Assembly: GCA_965232615.1 (NCBI GenBank)
Contig: OZ246985.1
Location: forward strand, 1,116,001 to 1,180,000
Reading direction: 5' to 3'
DNA length: 64,000 nt
DNA from: UBA2779 sp965232615
GTDB lineage: Bacteria; Spirochaetota; Spirochaetia; DSM-2461
The notes under the pieces: generated by a model
The model's input: the letters and a program-made list of their open reading frames with translations, nothing else
Told to the model about the DNA's origin: nothing
Databases searched by the model: none
Translations under genes and position numbers: made by a program
In this document: positions 8,974 through 18,025 of the stretch, in pieces
Position numbering within the stretch: position 1 is the stretch's first letter
Layout of the letters: each line of letters begins with the position of its first letter

Positions 8974-9460
8974 ATCTGGAGTCAGTTCTTTCCCAGCCAT
9001 GTGCGAAGTCATCCCTGGAGAACCAGATGTTAAGCTCCTTCTCCGCACTCTCCCGTGAATCAGAGGCGTGGATAAGATTTGGAATTACTCCAAGCCGTTC
9101 TTTACTCCGATCATATCCCATGTGGCAGTAATCACCGCGTATGCTTCCTGGAGCCGCCTCTTTTGGTTCCGTCGATCCTACAGCTTTCCGAACAACTTCT
9201 ATGGAACAAGCACCTTCCACCGCCATTAAAACTATTGGTCCTGAAGTGAGTAAGGACAGCAGTGGTTCATAGTAAGGTTTCCCTTGATGGCTTTCATAAT
9301 GCCTTTCAGCATCTTCACGAGTTGCATTCTGCATCTTCAGAGCAGTGATGGTTAGTCCAATCTTTTCGAAACGAGCAATTATTGTACCTGTGAGAGCTCT
9401 TTGTACAGCATCAGGTTTGAGCAGAATGAGTGTTCTTTCCCATGTATTATTTGTTTTCAT
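8966..9460 (-). CDS. ndk: Nucleoside-diphosphate kinase
   Basis: A 164-residue enzyme that exchanges the terminal phosphate between nucleoside tri- and diphosphates. N-terminal ERTLILLKPDAVQR, the RGDY segment and the active-site PNLIHASDS are all present; the phosphorylated histidine is His131. It is some 20 residues longer than the common 141-residue form, with an insert around residues 85-105 and a longer C-terminus, resembling archaeal/long bacterial forms. It is transcribed towards the J-domain gene with an eight-base overlap of the 3' ends, and runs away from mtlA. Confidence 0.92.
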   Translation of the reverse strand: MKTNNTWERTLILLKPDAVQRALTGTIIARFEKIGLTITALKMQNATREDAERHYESHQGKPYYEPLLSLLTSGPIVLMAVEGACSIEVVRKAVGSTEPKEAAPGSIRGDYCHMGYDRSKERLGVIPNLIHASDSRESAEKELNIWFSRDDFAHGWERTDSRFM

Positions 9461-9631
9461 ATCTCAATTCTATCATCTTACTGTGAATGATTCATCAACT
9501 TGATCAGGATTTTTAGATGCCAAATCACCTTCCGTCATCAACTGCCACAATCGAACTTCTTTTTCTTGACCGAATCATACCTTTGAATTCAGAATGGCTG
9601 TAAATTATATTAATTAAAAAGGAGTATTATA

Positions 9632-11005
9632 ATGGAAAATACGACAATGGGTTTCAGATCCCGAGTACAACGCTTCGGTCGTTTTCTAAGCGGAATGGTA
9701 ATGCCCAACATAGGCGCATTCATAGCATGGGGACTCATTACTGCCATATTCATTCCTACGGGATGGATTCCCAGTGAAAAATTCGCAACTCTTGTAGGAC
9801 CCATGATTATTAATCTACTTCCCCTGCTGATTGCTTTTACAGGTGGTCGCATGGTGTGGGGAATCAGAGGTGGTGTCGTTGGCGCAATTGCGGCTATGGG
9901 TGTGATTGTCGGTGCAGAAATACCCATGTTCCTGGGTGCAATGCTGATGGGACCCATTGGCGGTTGGGCTATCAAGAAGTTTGATAAATTCATAGAACCA
10001 CACACTCCTGTTGGGTTTGAAATGCTTATTAACAATTTCTCTGCTGGTATTATAGGGGGTATTCTAGCTGTTGTGGCCCTTATAGCCATTAATCCTCTGG
10101 TTACTGGTGTTACAGGAGCTTTGCAGGCCGGAGTTGGCTTCTTTGTCAACAAAGGTTTGCTCCCCCTTACTTCTTTATTCATAGAGCCCGGGAAAATTCT
10201 TTTTCTTAACAATGCTATCAACCATGCAATTCTGGGACCGCTTGGTGTCACTCAGGTTCAGGAAGCCGGTAAATCCATTCTCTTCCTGCTTGAAACCAAT
10301 CCCGGACCTGGTCTGGGCATCCTTCTTGCATACTTCTTTGCTGGGAAAGGGACAGTTAAGGATTCAACTCCCGGGTCCATTATAATCCATTTCTTTGGTG
10401 GTATCCACGAGATTTACTTCCCCTATGTTCTTATGAATCCTGCGCTTGTTCTCGCCGTCATTGCCGGTGGAACTTCAGGTGTTCTCACCTTCGGAATCTT
10501 CAAAGCGGCAGCCGTTGCAACTCCTTCTCCCGGAAGTATAATTGCCTTGATGGCCGTTGCTCCCAAAGGAGGTCATATTGGTATTCTGCTAGGCATTGCT
10601 GTTGCGACAGCTGTCAGTTTTATTGTTGCCGTACCTCTGGTCCGCCGATTCAATAAGCGAAACCTTGAAGGTGATGATCAACTTCAAGCAGCAAAGAAGC
10701 AGATGCAGGATATGAAAAACCTGGGTAAAGTAACCAAAATCATCTTTGCCTGCGATGCTGGCATGGGTTCGAGTGCCATGGGTGCTAACAGATTGAAGAA
10801 AAAACTCAAGGCAGCTGGCGCAGATGTTATCGTGGAACATGCTCCCGTCGACGATATCCCCTCAGATGCACAATTGGTTATCTCTCATGTTAATCTGACA
10901 GAACGGGCTAAAGCTGTTGCTCCGAATGCCCGGCATTTCAGTATTACAAATTTTGTCAATGCTCCTGAGTATGATATCATTGTCAAGGAATTGACAGGGG
11001 AGTAG
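9632..11005 (+). CDS. mtlA: PTS mannitol transporter, IICB component
   Basis: A 457-residue fused membrane permease. Residues about 15-340 are the IIC domain with many helices and the family segment GGIHEIYFPYVLMNP; about 365-457 are the IIB domain with the phosphocysteine in IIFACDAGMGSSAMGANRL (Cys374). It takes up mannitol and phosphorylates it to mannitol 1-phosphate. The IIA domain found at the C-terminus of enterobacterial MtlA is missing and is encoded separately at 11432. The start has AAAAAGGAG upstream. A strong terminator-like hairpin and a palindromic element lie between this gene and the rest of the operon. Confidence 0.95.
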   Translation: MENTTMGFRSRVQRFGRFLSGMVMPNIGAFIAWGLITAIFIPTGWIPSEKFATLVGPMIINLLPLLIAFTGGRMVWGIRGGVVGAIAAMGVIVGAEIPMFLGAMLMGPIGGWAIKKFDKFIEPHTPVGFEMLINNFSAGIIGGILAVVALIAINPLVTGVTGALQAGVGFFVNKGLLPLTSLFIEPGKILFLNNAINHAILGPLGVTQVQEAGKSILFLLETNPGPGLGILLAYFFAGKGTVKDSTPGSIIIHFFGGIHEIYFPYVLMNPALVLAVIAGGTSGVLTFGIFKAAAVATPSPGSIIALMAVAPKGGHIGILLGIAVATAVSFIVAVPLVRRFNKRNLEGDDQLQAAKKQMQDMKNLGKVTKIIFACDAGMGSSAMGANRLKKKLKAAGADVIVEHAPVDDIPSDAQLVISHVNLTERAKAVAPNARHFSITNFVNAPEYDIIVKELTGE

Positions 11006-11052
11006 AAAATAAGGGTGTAAGATCAATCTACTGGAAAGAAGAATGTTTTTTT

Positions 11053-11096
11053 GCTTTATCCAGCCGTTTCCAATGCCTCTAGTGCTGGATAAAAGC
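11053..11096 (+). terminator. Terminator-like hairpin after mtlA
   Basis: GCTTTATCCAGC at 11053-11064 pairs with GCTGGATAAAAGC at 11084-11096 with an about 19-base loop, and AGCTTTTTCT follows at once. It should end part of the transcripts after mtlA. Since mtlF and the general PTS genes lie beyond, readthrough or antitermination would set their level. Confidence 0.65.
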
Positions 11097-11130
11097 AGCT
11101 TTTTCTACCGAACCACATTTTTCTTTCCAC

Positions 11131-11332
11131 TTAAGGGCACCTCTAAAAAACCCATTTAGTTCTTGACTCGACCTGCCTGCCGCGCAGGGCACGGCGCAGG
11201 CAGGTCTTTTCTGCCGCTTACTGCGTTGTCAAAATGCTCACATAAGCAGGTGCGTACCGCAGGAGCAAAGCTCCGAAGAACGCACCGCCACTTCGTCAAT
11301 TTCCTAAAGCTGTTTTTTAGAGGTACCCTTAA
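11131..11332 (+). mobile_element. Palindromic element copy A, flanked by TTAA direct repeats
   Basis: A 194-base element (11135-11328). The left end GGGCACCTCTAAAAAAC is inverted at the right end as GTTTTTTAGAGGTACCC. TTAA occurs on both sides at 11131-11134 and 11329-11332, as expected for a target duplication. The inside has one hairpin module (GGTGCGTACC...ACGCACC around an AGGAGCAAAGCTCC core), the AAAATGCTCAC landmark, and an extra GC-rich palindrome at 11168-11203 (CCTGCC/GGCAGG). It encodes no transposase. Element plus one repeat is 198 bases. It splits the mannitol operon between mtlA and mtlF. Confidence 0.8.
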
Positions 11333-11431
11333 TAAGAGTTTGATTGAGATTGAAGGGTCTGGCCGGATGCATAATCGAACAGAGAGCCAGTAGTGGAATC
11401 CAACTGCAGAATAAACAAGGAGAGTGATTTG

Positions 11432-11917
11432 ATGGCAAATTTTGTGGATAGGTTGATTACAAGCGGTACAATCGCAGTGGGCAAAGAAGCCAGAGACTGG
11501 GAAGATGCGGTTCGAACAGGCGGACTGATGATGGTCAACGCAGGCATGGTTAACAAAAGCTATATCGAGGCAATAATCGCGAATCATAAAGAGATTGGTC
11601 CATATTTTGTCATTGCACCGGGCATAGCCATGCCGCATGCCAAACCTGAAAACGGAGTTTTGAAGACTGGCTATGCATTGATTACTCTTAAGAAACCTGT
11701 TGTGTTCGGTGATAAGGAAAATGATCCTGTTGACATTCTTATTTTTGCCGGAGCCATCAACAGGGAAGAACATAATCAGGAAGTCATCCCTCAGATTGCT
11801 GAACTCTGCGACAGTAAAAAATATATTGAGGCTTTGAGGAAAGCTGACAGTAAATCAGGTGTCGAGAAAGTTTTAAAAGAATTCGTCGCAGATTTGGAAT
11901 CTGGAGAACTGGATTAG
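11432..11917 (+). CDS. mtlF: PTS mannitol IIA component
   Basis: A 161-residue cytoplasmic IIA protein that passes phosphate from HPr to the IIB domain of MtlA. The active histidine lies in APGIAMPHAKPE (His69). The ATG at 11432 is chosen because AAGGAGAG precedes it at 11417-11424; an in-frame ATG at 11393 has no ribosome site and falls close to the element. Separate IIA genes are usual in Gram-positive mtl operons. HPr follows 53 bases later. Confidence 0.92.
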   Translation: MANFVDRLITSGTIAVGKEARDWEDAVRTGGLMMVNAGMVNKSYIEAIIANHKEIGPYFVIAPGIAMPHAKPENGVLKTGYALITLKKPVVFGDKENDPVDILIFAGAINREEHNQEVIPQIAELCDSKKYIEALRKADSKSGVEKVLKEFVADLESGELD

Positions 11918-11970
11918 ATGCCCATCCGTTGGGAGAGACTTCGTAGAGCCGCTGGCAAGGAGGTAAATGA

Positions 11971-12228
11971 ATGATAGAAAAAACAGTGGAAGTAACAAAT
12001 GATGAAGGTTTGCATATCAGACCGGCCAACAGTTTTGTAAAGATGGTTCGGGAGTTCGAATCAAATGTAAAAATCAGAAAAAATGATGTAGAAGTATCAG
12101 GAAGCAGTCTTCTGAAAATCATGAAACTGGGCATTGTTAAAGGCGATACTGTTACACTCATCTGCGATGGGCCTGATGAAGAAAAAGCTTTTGAAGCTGT
12201 CTCGGCATTGATTCGGCCAGAAGTATAA
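11971..12228 (+). CDS. ptsH: Phosphocarrier protein HPr
   Basis: An 85-residue HPr with the phosphorylated His15 in GLHIRPA and a serine at position 46 in SGSSLLKIM, the site used by HPr kinase in bacteria that have it. It relays phosphate from Enzyme I to IIA proteins. Its place between mtlF and ptsI suggests a PTS energy-coupling pair kept with the mannitol genes. GGAGG stands nine bases before the start. Confidence 0.95.
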   Translation: MIEKTVEVTNDEGLHIRPANSFVKMVREFESNVKIRKNDVEVSGSSLLKIMKLGIVKGDTVTLICDGPDEEKAFEAVSALIRPEV

Positions 12229-12233
12229 TTCTC

Positions 12234-13985
12234 ATGTTCAAGGGTATACCATCGTCACCGGGAATCGGTATTGGAACGGTATTTGTTCCTCATGAGAATA
12301 AAATCCCTCTGGATTTCCCTGGAACTGAATGGAACAGTGAAAAAGATGGGGAAAAGGTCAATAAAAGCAAGGTTGTGGAAGCTGAAATGCAACGCTTCAG
12401 TCGCGGTCAAAAAGTTGCAATCAACCATTACGAATCTTTGATTGAACGAGTCCGTAAAAATATTGGAGAAGATGAGGCTGAGATTTTCGAAGGACATCTG
12501 GAAATTCTTCAAGGTGAAGACATTTCAGAGTACGTTGAAGAGACTATCCTCAATACTGGAGCAAGTGCCGAACAGGCTGCAATAGATTTTATGGAAACGA
12601 CGGCAAGGGATCTGGAACAGCTGGAATCTTCATACTTTCAGCAGAGATCTGGTGATATTAGAGATATAGGACGTCAGCTCGTTGAGGCAATTTATTATGG
12701 GTCCATAACAATTCCCGGAGAGTTGCCTGATAACAGTGTCGTGGTTGCTGAGGAACTCACACCGTCAGCTACTGCACGATTGAGTGTCGACAAAGTAGTC
12801 GGAATTGCAACCGAAAAAGGGGGAAGAACTTCCCATGCGGCAATTCTGGCCCGTTCCCTCTCCATCCCCTGTGTTACTGGAGTTAAAGGTCTTCTGGATG
12901 TTGTTCACAGTGGGATGCCCATCATTGTCAATGGTGATGAGGGAACGGTTGATATTGATTTAACTCAGGAGAAACTTGATGCGACAGCAAAGCGTATTGA
13001 TGCTGTCCTTGAGCAGGCTGATCGCCGACGGGCCTGGTCACTGAAAAAGGTTTCGGAATGGGCCGATGGCCGGAAATACAGTATTTTTGCCAATGTCAGC
13101 GGTACGGCAGAGACCGTGAATGCCAGGGCTATTGGGGCGGAAGGAGTGGGCCTCTTCCGGACAGAGTTCTTATTCATGCGGTTCCCTGACTTCCCTTCTG
13201 TAGATTTACAGGCTGAGGAGTACCGTGCGGTATGCAGAACAATGGCACCATCACCAGTTATTGTCCGCCTCCTTGATTGCGGAGCGGATAAACCGCTTCC
13301 CTATGCCTGGCATCAGGAAGAGGATAATCCATTTCTTGGCGAGAGAGGAATTCGTTTCCTCATGAACCGGGAAAAAAGACTCAAAGCACAAATTGAAGCC
13401 ATAGCCAGGGTTTATTCTGAGGGTTGTGCCATTAAAATTATGATTCCCATGGTTATCTCCACCAGTGAGGTAGAAGCCGTTCGTAGCTTTGTACCCCGGG
13501 ATGCTTCTGGTCTTCCAGTAGGGATAATGGTAGAAACTCCAGCGGCTGTATTGACAATTGACCGTCTGGCCCGGATCTCCGACTTCATCAGTGTCGGTAC
13601 AAATGATCTTGTACAGTACCTTTTGACAGTGGACAGGGGCAATCCCGGTGTCGCTTCCTACTATCAGGAGTTTCACCCGGCAGTGATCACAGCCCTGGAT
13701 CGTATCGTTTCATGTGCTCATTCTGAGGGGATCCATGTTGGAGTGTGTGGTGATATGGCAAGCTATCCCGATACTGCTCTCGCTTTGATGGCTCTCGGAG
13801 TGGATGAAATAAGTGCCAGTGCCAATGCAATACCGGAACTCAAAGCTTGTTTTTCATATTTTAACCGTGAGGATTTGAATACACTTGGAGAAAAACTAAG
13901 AAAATCTCCCAATGCTGAAAGTGCTCGATCAGAAGTGCGGGATTTTATTAAGGACATTCCTCCGGCACCCTGGGACAGCCCTTAA
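12234..13985 (+). CDS. ptsI: PTS Enzyme I (PEP-protein phosphotransferase)
   Basis: A 583-residue protein of normal length. The N-terminal domain carries the phospho-histidine in GGRTSHAAILARS (about residue 200). The C-terminal PEP-binding barrel shows GAEGVGLFRTEFLFM, the RLLDCGADKPL segment, and the cysteine in HVGVCGDMAS. It uses PEP to phosphorylate HPr. It begins five bases after ptsH and ends five bases before mtlR, clearly in one operon. Confidence 0.95.
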   Translation: MFKGIPSSPGIGIGTVFVPHENKIPLDFPGTEWNSEKDGEKVNKSKVVEAEMQRFSRGQKVAINHYESLIERVRKNIGEDEAEIFEGHLEILQGEDISEYVEETILNTGASAEQAAIDFMETTARDLEQLESSYFQQRSGDIRDIGRQLVEAIYYGSITIPGELPDNSVVVAEELTPSATARLSVDKVVGIATEKGGRTSHAAILARSLSIPCVTGVKGLLDVVHSGMPIIVNGDEGTVDIDLTQEKLDATAKRIDAVLEQADRRRAWSLKKVSEWADGRKYSIFANVSGTAETVNARAIGAEGVGLFRTEFLFMRFPDFPSVDLQAEEYRAVCRTMAPSPVIVRLLDCGADKPLPYAWHQEEDNPFLGERGIRFLMNREKRLKAQIEAIARVYSEGCAIKIMIPMVISTSEVEAVRSFVPRDASGLPVGIMVETPAAVLTIDRLARISDFISVGTNDLVQYLLTVDRGNPGVASYYQEFHPAVITALDRIVSCAHSEGIHVGVCGDMASYPDTALALMALGVDEISASANAIPELKACFSYFNREDLNTLGEKLRKSPNAESARSEVRDFIKDIPPAPWDSP

Positions 13986-13990
13986 GAATA

Positions 13991-16042
13991 ATGAACACCC
14001 GCAATAAGGTCATCCTTCATCTGCTGTCTGAAAATCAATCCCAGTACACAACGATTGATCAGATTGCAGAGGTAACCGGTGCGGGAATCAGAACGATACA
14101 CAGGGATTTGACAGGTCTGGAAAGAAGTCTGGGATTCAGGGGATTAAAACTTGAGCGACGCCGGGGGTATGGAATTCGTCTCATGGATCCCCTTCCTGAC
14201 AACCTTGCTGAAAGTTTGATCCCGACAGCAGAATCATCTTATCTGAGGAATGATCAGCGTCCCATGCTGATACTTCTGTATTTGATCGTTGCAGGAGACT
14301 GGATAAAGCTATCCGAACTTGCCCATGTCCTTTTTGTCAGTGACTCTACAATCAGTTCTGATGTCAATACCCTGAAATCCCAGCTGCCTGATGGATTTGT
14401 TATAGACAGACAAAAAGGAATTGGTATCCGTCTGATCGCCAGGGAAGATGACACCCGACTCCTCTTCTTATCCGCATTCCCTGTGGTGTTCCCCCACTAT
14501 GTTATCTTTGGAGAGTCTGGCCGTTCCATAAGTGAAGGACGATTGATCACAGCTTTCAAAGTTCGACATGATGAAGAACGAATCAAAGACAGAATAAAGG
14601 AAACGGAATCCTTACTTGGTTATCAATTCTCTCCATCGTATCGATGTCTGCTGTACAGCTATTTATATCTGCTTTCAAGACGCCTGCCAGCCAGTTGTTT
14701 TATCAAGGACAGGGTGAAATCCAATCTTGATATTCCAGAACCCTTCAGAAAGGCTGCAAAGGTAATGCTGGAAACAGACCTGATAGAATACAGTCACTCT
14801 CCAGTAGTGATAACAGCAGAACTTGAAGTGCTCGCCAGAATAATTGCATCGTGTGAAACATCCATTCCACCAACCTCTTCGGTCGATAAGTTCATGGGGG
14901 ACCTGAAACTATCTATTGAAACAATGCTTGAGAGATCATTGAACAGACTGGAAGAAAAGGAAAAAATCTGGCTCCATGATGATAGGATCCTCCTTAATTA
15001 TCTGCGAATGACAATTACTGCAGCCACCTACCGGATAGATCTTGGATTGTCATTCTGGAAGAAATCAGGACTTATAACTTATCCCTGCATTGTAGACATA
15101 CCGGAAACAGATATACTGACAAGCCAGTTTCTGACCGATTTTGACCGAATTCTTAATGAACCCGAACCAGAAATTGTCCGGCAGGAGCTTCAAGAGGCAT
15201 CTCTGGCTCTAACAGCTCGCCTGGAAACTATCCGATCCCGGAATTCCAGGGAAATCAGAGTGGGAATTTTTTGTTATGAGGGACTTGGCATGTCCAACTA
15301 CATTCTGTCAATCGCCAGGGATGTTTTTCCTGCTAGAACAGTGTTTAATACTATGTGGGAGCTTGATTTGGATGATAATCTGAAGTCTGATGGATATCAT
15401 CTTGTGATTTCCACCCATCCCCTCCATCTCTGGAAACCCCGGCAACTGATACTGAACGGAGATAACTCTCCAGAGGAAATCCGGCGGCAACTCAAAGAAT
15501 TTGTCAGGGAAATGGATTTTAAACCGGTAGTTTTGCCCAGGGATCAAAAAAAAATTGAGTCGTCTGGAAACATGCGCACCTCTTCGCCGGGTGATGAGAA
15601 ATACTCACTGAGGGATGTAATATCTGTTATCAGTGGATTTTTTGTTGAGCAGGAGGTTCCGGGAGGAAATCTTATTTCCCAGGCTGTCTCAGCTCTGGAC
15701 AATGATGACTGTGATATTGAAACACTGATTCATGATTTTAACCGCAGGGAATCATTCGGGAGTCTGAGGTTTGAAGAGTTGAACATACGAATTCTTCACT
15801 GTCGGTCCAGAGGGATCCCGGAACCCAGGGCTGGAGTGATTCAGACTAAGGGAAACGAAAGTACAGTTCTTGTTATCGCAGCACCTCTAACCGCTGAACA
15901 AGCCCAGACTCATGCACTTTCTGAAATTGTTATTGCATTGACAGATAGTGCTGATTTTGCGGAGATTTTGGCAAGAGGGAGTAAATCTGATATTCAATCT
16001 CATCTACTTACAATCTTTGGCCGGAAGAATAAGGAAGTTTAA
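13991..16042 (+). CDS. mtlR: PRD-containing transcriptional activator of the mannitol genes
   Basis: A 683-residue MtlR/LicR-type regulator. In order: HTH_11 domain (about 5-65), a second Mga-like HTH (about 90-150), two PTS regulation domains (about 190-400), an EIIB-like domain with a cysteine in IRVGIFCYEGLGMSNYI (about 420-510), and a C-terminal EIIA-like domain with IRILHCRSRG. Such proteins are phosphorylated on PRD, IIB and IIA sites by HPr and the cognate transporter, so activity follows mannitol flux. It sits between ptsI and mtlD; the downstream mtlD starts two bases after its stop. Confidence 0.9.
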   Translation: MNTRNKVILHLLSENQSQYTTIDQIAEVTGAGIRTIHRDLTGLERSLGFRGLKLERRRGYGIRLMDPLPDNLAESLIPTAESSYLRNDQRPMLILLYLIVAGDWIKLSELAHVLFVSDSTISSDVNTLKSQLPDGFVIDRQKGIGIRLIAREDDTRLLFLSAFPVVFPHYVIFGESGRSISEGRLITAFKVRHDEERIKDRIKETESLLGYQFSPSYRCLLYSYLYLLSRRLPASCFIKDRVKSNLDIPEPFRKAAKVMLETDLIEYSHSPVVITAELEVLARIIASCETSIPPTSSVDKFMGDLKLSIETMLERSLNRLEEKEKIWLHDDRILLNYLRMTITAATYRIDLGLSFWKKSGLITYPCIVDIPETDILTSQFLTDFDRILNEPEPEIVRQELQEASLALTARLETIRSRNSREIRVGIFCYEGLGMSNYILSIARDVFPARTVFNTMWELDLDDNLKSDGYHLVISTHPLHLWKPRQLILNGDNSPEEIRRQLKEFVREMDFKPVVLPRDQKKIESSGNMRTSSPGDEKYSLRDVISVISGFFVEQEVPGGNLISQAVSALDNDDCDIETLIHDFNRRESFGSLRFEELNIRILHCRSRGIPEPRAGVIQTKGNESTVLVIAAPLTAEQAQTHALSEIVIALTDSADFAEILARGSKSDIQSHLLTIFGRKNKEV

Positions 16043-16043
16043 T

Positions 16044-17213
16044 ATGAAGACAGCAATACAGTTTGGTGCCGGAAATATAGGCAGGGGGTTTATTGGAAAA
16101 CTACTTTCAAACTCAGGATATTTAGTTGTTTTTGCCGATATCAGCAAAACGTTGATACCAGAAATGAGGATCCGGAAGGAGTATGCTGTGGAAATTGTCG
16201 GTGAAGAACTGAGGGAAGAAAGAATCACTCCGGTAATGGGGATGTATTCCGACGATCCTGAACTGCTTGAAGCCATTGCCCATGCGGAAGTAATTACAAC
16301 GGCTGTAGGTCCAAATATCCTTGGAAATATCGCCCCTGTTATTGCGAAAGGTATTGAGGCACGGAAAACAATTGGTAACGATTCATCCTTGAACATCATT
16401 GCCTGTGAAAATATGATCGGCGGATCAACTATGCTGAGAAGAGAAGTGGTTCAATACCTGTCTGAGGACACACAGGAATGGATGGCTGACTGCACAGGAT
16501 TTCCCGACTCAACAGTCGACCGCATCGTCCCGCCGATGGATGAAACAATGGATATCCTCAGAGTCCGAGTCGAGGAGTTCTGTGAATGGATTGTCGATGA
16601 ATCAGGCTTCATCGGCACAGTTCCTGAGATTGAAGGAATGCAGTTAAGCGGCAATCTGGGTTCCTTTGTTGAAAGAAAACTGTTTACACTGAATACTGGT
16701 CATGCGATAACAGCATATCTTGGGGCTCTCAAAGGATATAAAACTATAGCGGAGAGTATAGCTGATCCACAGATTTTCTCAGTGGTACATGGTGCCATGG
16801 TTGAAAGTGGTGAAGTACTGATTCAGCGATATAATTTTGATCGCTCAGCTCACATGGCCTATATTGACAAAATACTGGCACGTTTCCGTAATCCCTGGCT
16901 GAACGATAGAGTTGATCGTGTGGGACGCCAACCCATACGGAAACTTGGTGCCAATGAACGATTTATCAAACCCTTGCGAGGCACCATGGAATATGGAACT
17001 CCCAACAGGAATCTGATTGCCGGTATCGTTGCGGCCCTGCGTTTTCAGAATGATGAAGACGATCAAGCGGTAAAGCTCCTGACAATGCTGAATTCCATGG
17101 ACTTGAAACAGGCTCTGAAGGAAATAACCTCTCTGGAATCGGAAAGTATTATTGCAGCCATTGCATCAGCTTATGGGAGTTCAAGTGACACTGGAATCCC
17201 CTGGACCGTTTAA
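16044..17213 (+). CDS. mtlD: Mannitol-1-phosphate 5-dehydrogenase
   Basis: A 389-residue NAD-dependent enzyme converting mannitol 1-phosphate to fructose 6-phosphate. The N-terminal Rossmann motif is FGAGNIGRGFIG and the polyol-dehydrogenase catalytic pattern KxxxxNxxH appears in KLFTLNTGHA. The start at ATG 16044 has AAGGAAG nearby and matches the family N-terminus; a longer open frame from 15948 lies inside mtlR and adds no homologous residues. It is the last gene of the mannitol operon. Confidence 0.95.
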   Translation: MKTAIQFGAGNIGRGFIGKLLSNSGYLVVFADISKTLIPEMRIRKEYAVEIVGEELREERITPVMGMYSDDPELLEAIAHAEVITTAVGPNILGNIAPVIAKGIEARKTIGNDSSLNIIACENMIGGSTMLRREVVQYLSEDTQEWMADCTGFPDSTVDRIVPPMDETMDILRVRVEEFCEWIVDESGFIGTVPEIEGMQLSGNLGSFVERKLFTLNTGHAITAYLGALKGYKTIAESIADPQIFSVVHGAMVESGEVLIQRYNFDRSAHMAYIDKILARFRNPWLNDRVDRVGRQPIRKLGANERFIKPLRGTMEYGTPNRNLIAGIVAALRFQNDEDDQAVKLLTMLNSMDLKQALKEITSLESESIIAAIASAYGSSSDTGIPWTV

Positions 17214-17441
17214 CAGGATTAAATACTGGATAGCAGTGTTTTCTTACAAATGATGCAGAGTTTCCTGTTTTCTGTATATAAATGGATATCAGAATCCAGT
17301 TTAATTTGCTTGTTTGCAAGTATTGAGGGTGCCCTTGGGTTGATTCTTTATGGATTATTGATTAGAATATAACTATGAAGCCAGGATAGGAAGTAGCATA
17401 TTCTCTAATGAAGATTTCATTCTTGATGCTTGTTCTGATTC

Positions 17442-17470
17442 TTGACCTGTGAGTTAGTCTTGATTATAAT
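17442..17470 (+). promoter_or_regulatory. Strong sigma70-type promoter for the exported-protein cluster
   Basis: TTGACC at 17442-17447, a spacer of exactly 17 bases, and a consensus TATAAT at 17465-17470, 33 bases before the start codon of the first gene of the cluster. The 290-base gap between mtlD and this cluster holds nothing else that I can assign. Confidence 0.7.
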
Positions 17471-17503
17471 CTATCAGGGACTATACAAAAAGGAAGTGTA
17501 TTC

Positions 17504-18013
17504 ATGAAAGTTTTTGCTGTGAATTTCATCTTTGTATTTGTTGCTTTTGGTGTTTCGGGGCAATCTAATGATTTATTAGATAATTTCCTGAATGCGGAAA
17601 AAGCTGATATTGGAACCTCCATGCTGATAATTGCTCAAGCAGCTGGTGAGTTAGATCCAGTTGCAACACCTGTTGATGGATATCAATGGGCAACCAGACA
17701 GGGATTTGGCCGATTTATGAAGAATAGAAACTCTAACGATCCTGTTACGCTTGGAGTGTTCTACCTGGCATTATTTCATTCCTTGAAAGTAAAGTCTGGA
17801 ACTATGTTTGGTCTCTATAGAATACCACGTTATGCGGTAATGGGAGCAAAATATCTTGGTTATGTTGATCCTTCAAGAGCATATTACACACGTCAAATGC
17901 TGCCCTACGAAGTACTAACAGGTATCACATATGTTCAAGATGATATTGCACTAAGAAGAATTAAAACTAAACGAATTGACGCCGGATCAGACAATGAAAA
18001 AGATGAGATCTAG
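17504..18013 (+). CDS. Exported protein of unknown function
   Basis: A 169-residue protein with a signal peptide of about 19 residues (cleavage likely after GVSG) and AAGGAAG as ribosome site. The mature protein is mixed alpha/beta, with a TPVDGYQWATRQGFGRFM segment and an alternating aromatic region (YRIPRYAVMGAKYLGYVDPSRAYY), and a charged C-terminal tail. I do not recognise the family. It is the first gene of a four-gene cluster with an outer-membrane barrel candidate, a FecR-domain protein and another exported protein, so it probably acts in the periplasm. Confidence 0.75.
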   Translation: MKVFAVNFIFVFVAFGVSGQSNDLLDNFLNAEKADIGTSMLIIAQAAGELDPVATPVDGYQWATRQGFGRFMKNRNSNDPVTLGVFYLALFHSLKVKSGTMFGLYRIPRYAVMGAKYLGYVDPSRAYYTRQMLPYEVLTGITYVQDDIALRRIKTKRIDAGSDNEKDEI

Positions 18014-18025
18014 AGATATACCTGC

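Noticed and set aside
11156..11773. 205-codon minus-strand frame over element A and mtlF
   Set aside because: It is antisense to mtlF and partly element-derived; composition is not protein-like.
17320..17340. TATTGAGGGTGCCCTTGG after mtlD as another element terminus
   Set aside because: Only a short terminal-like string; no core or opposite end nearby.
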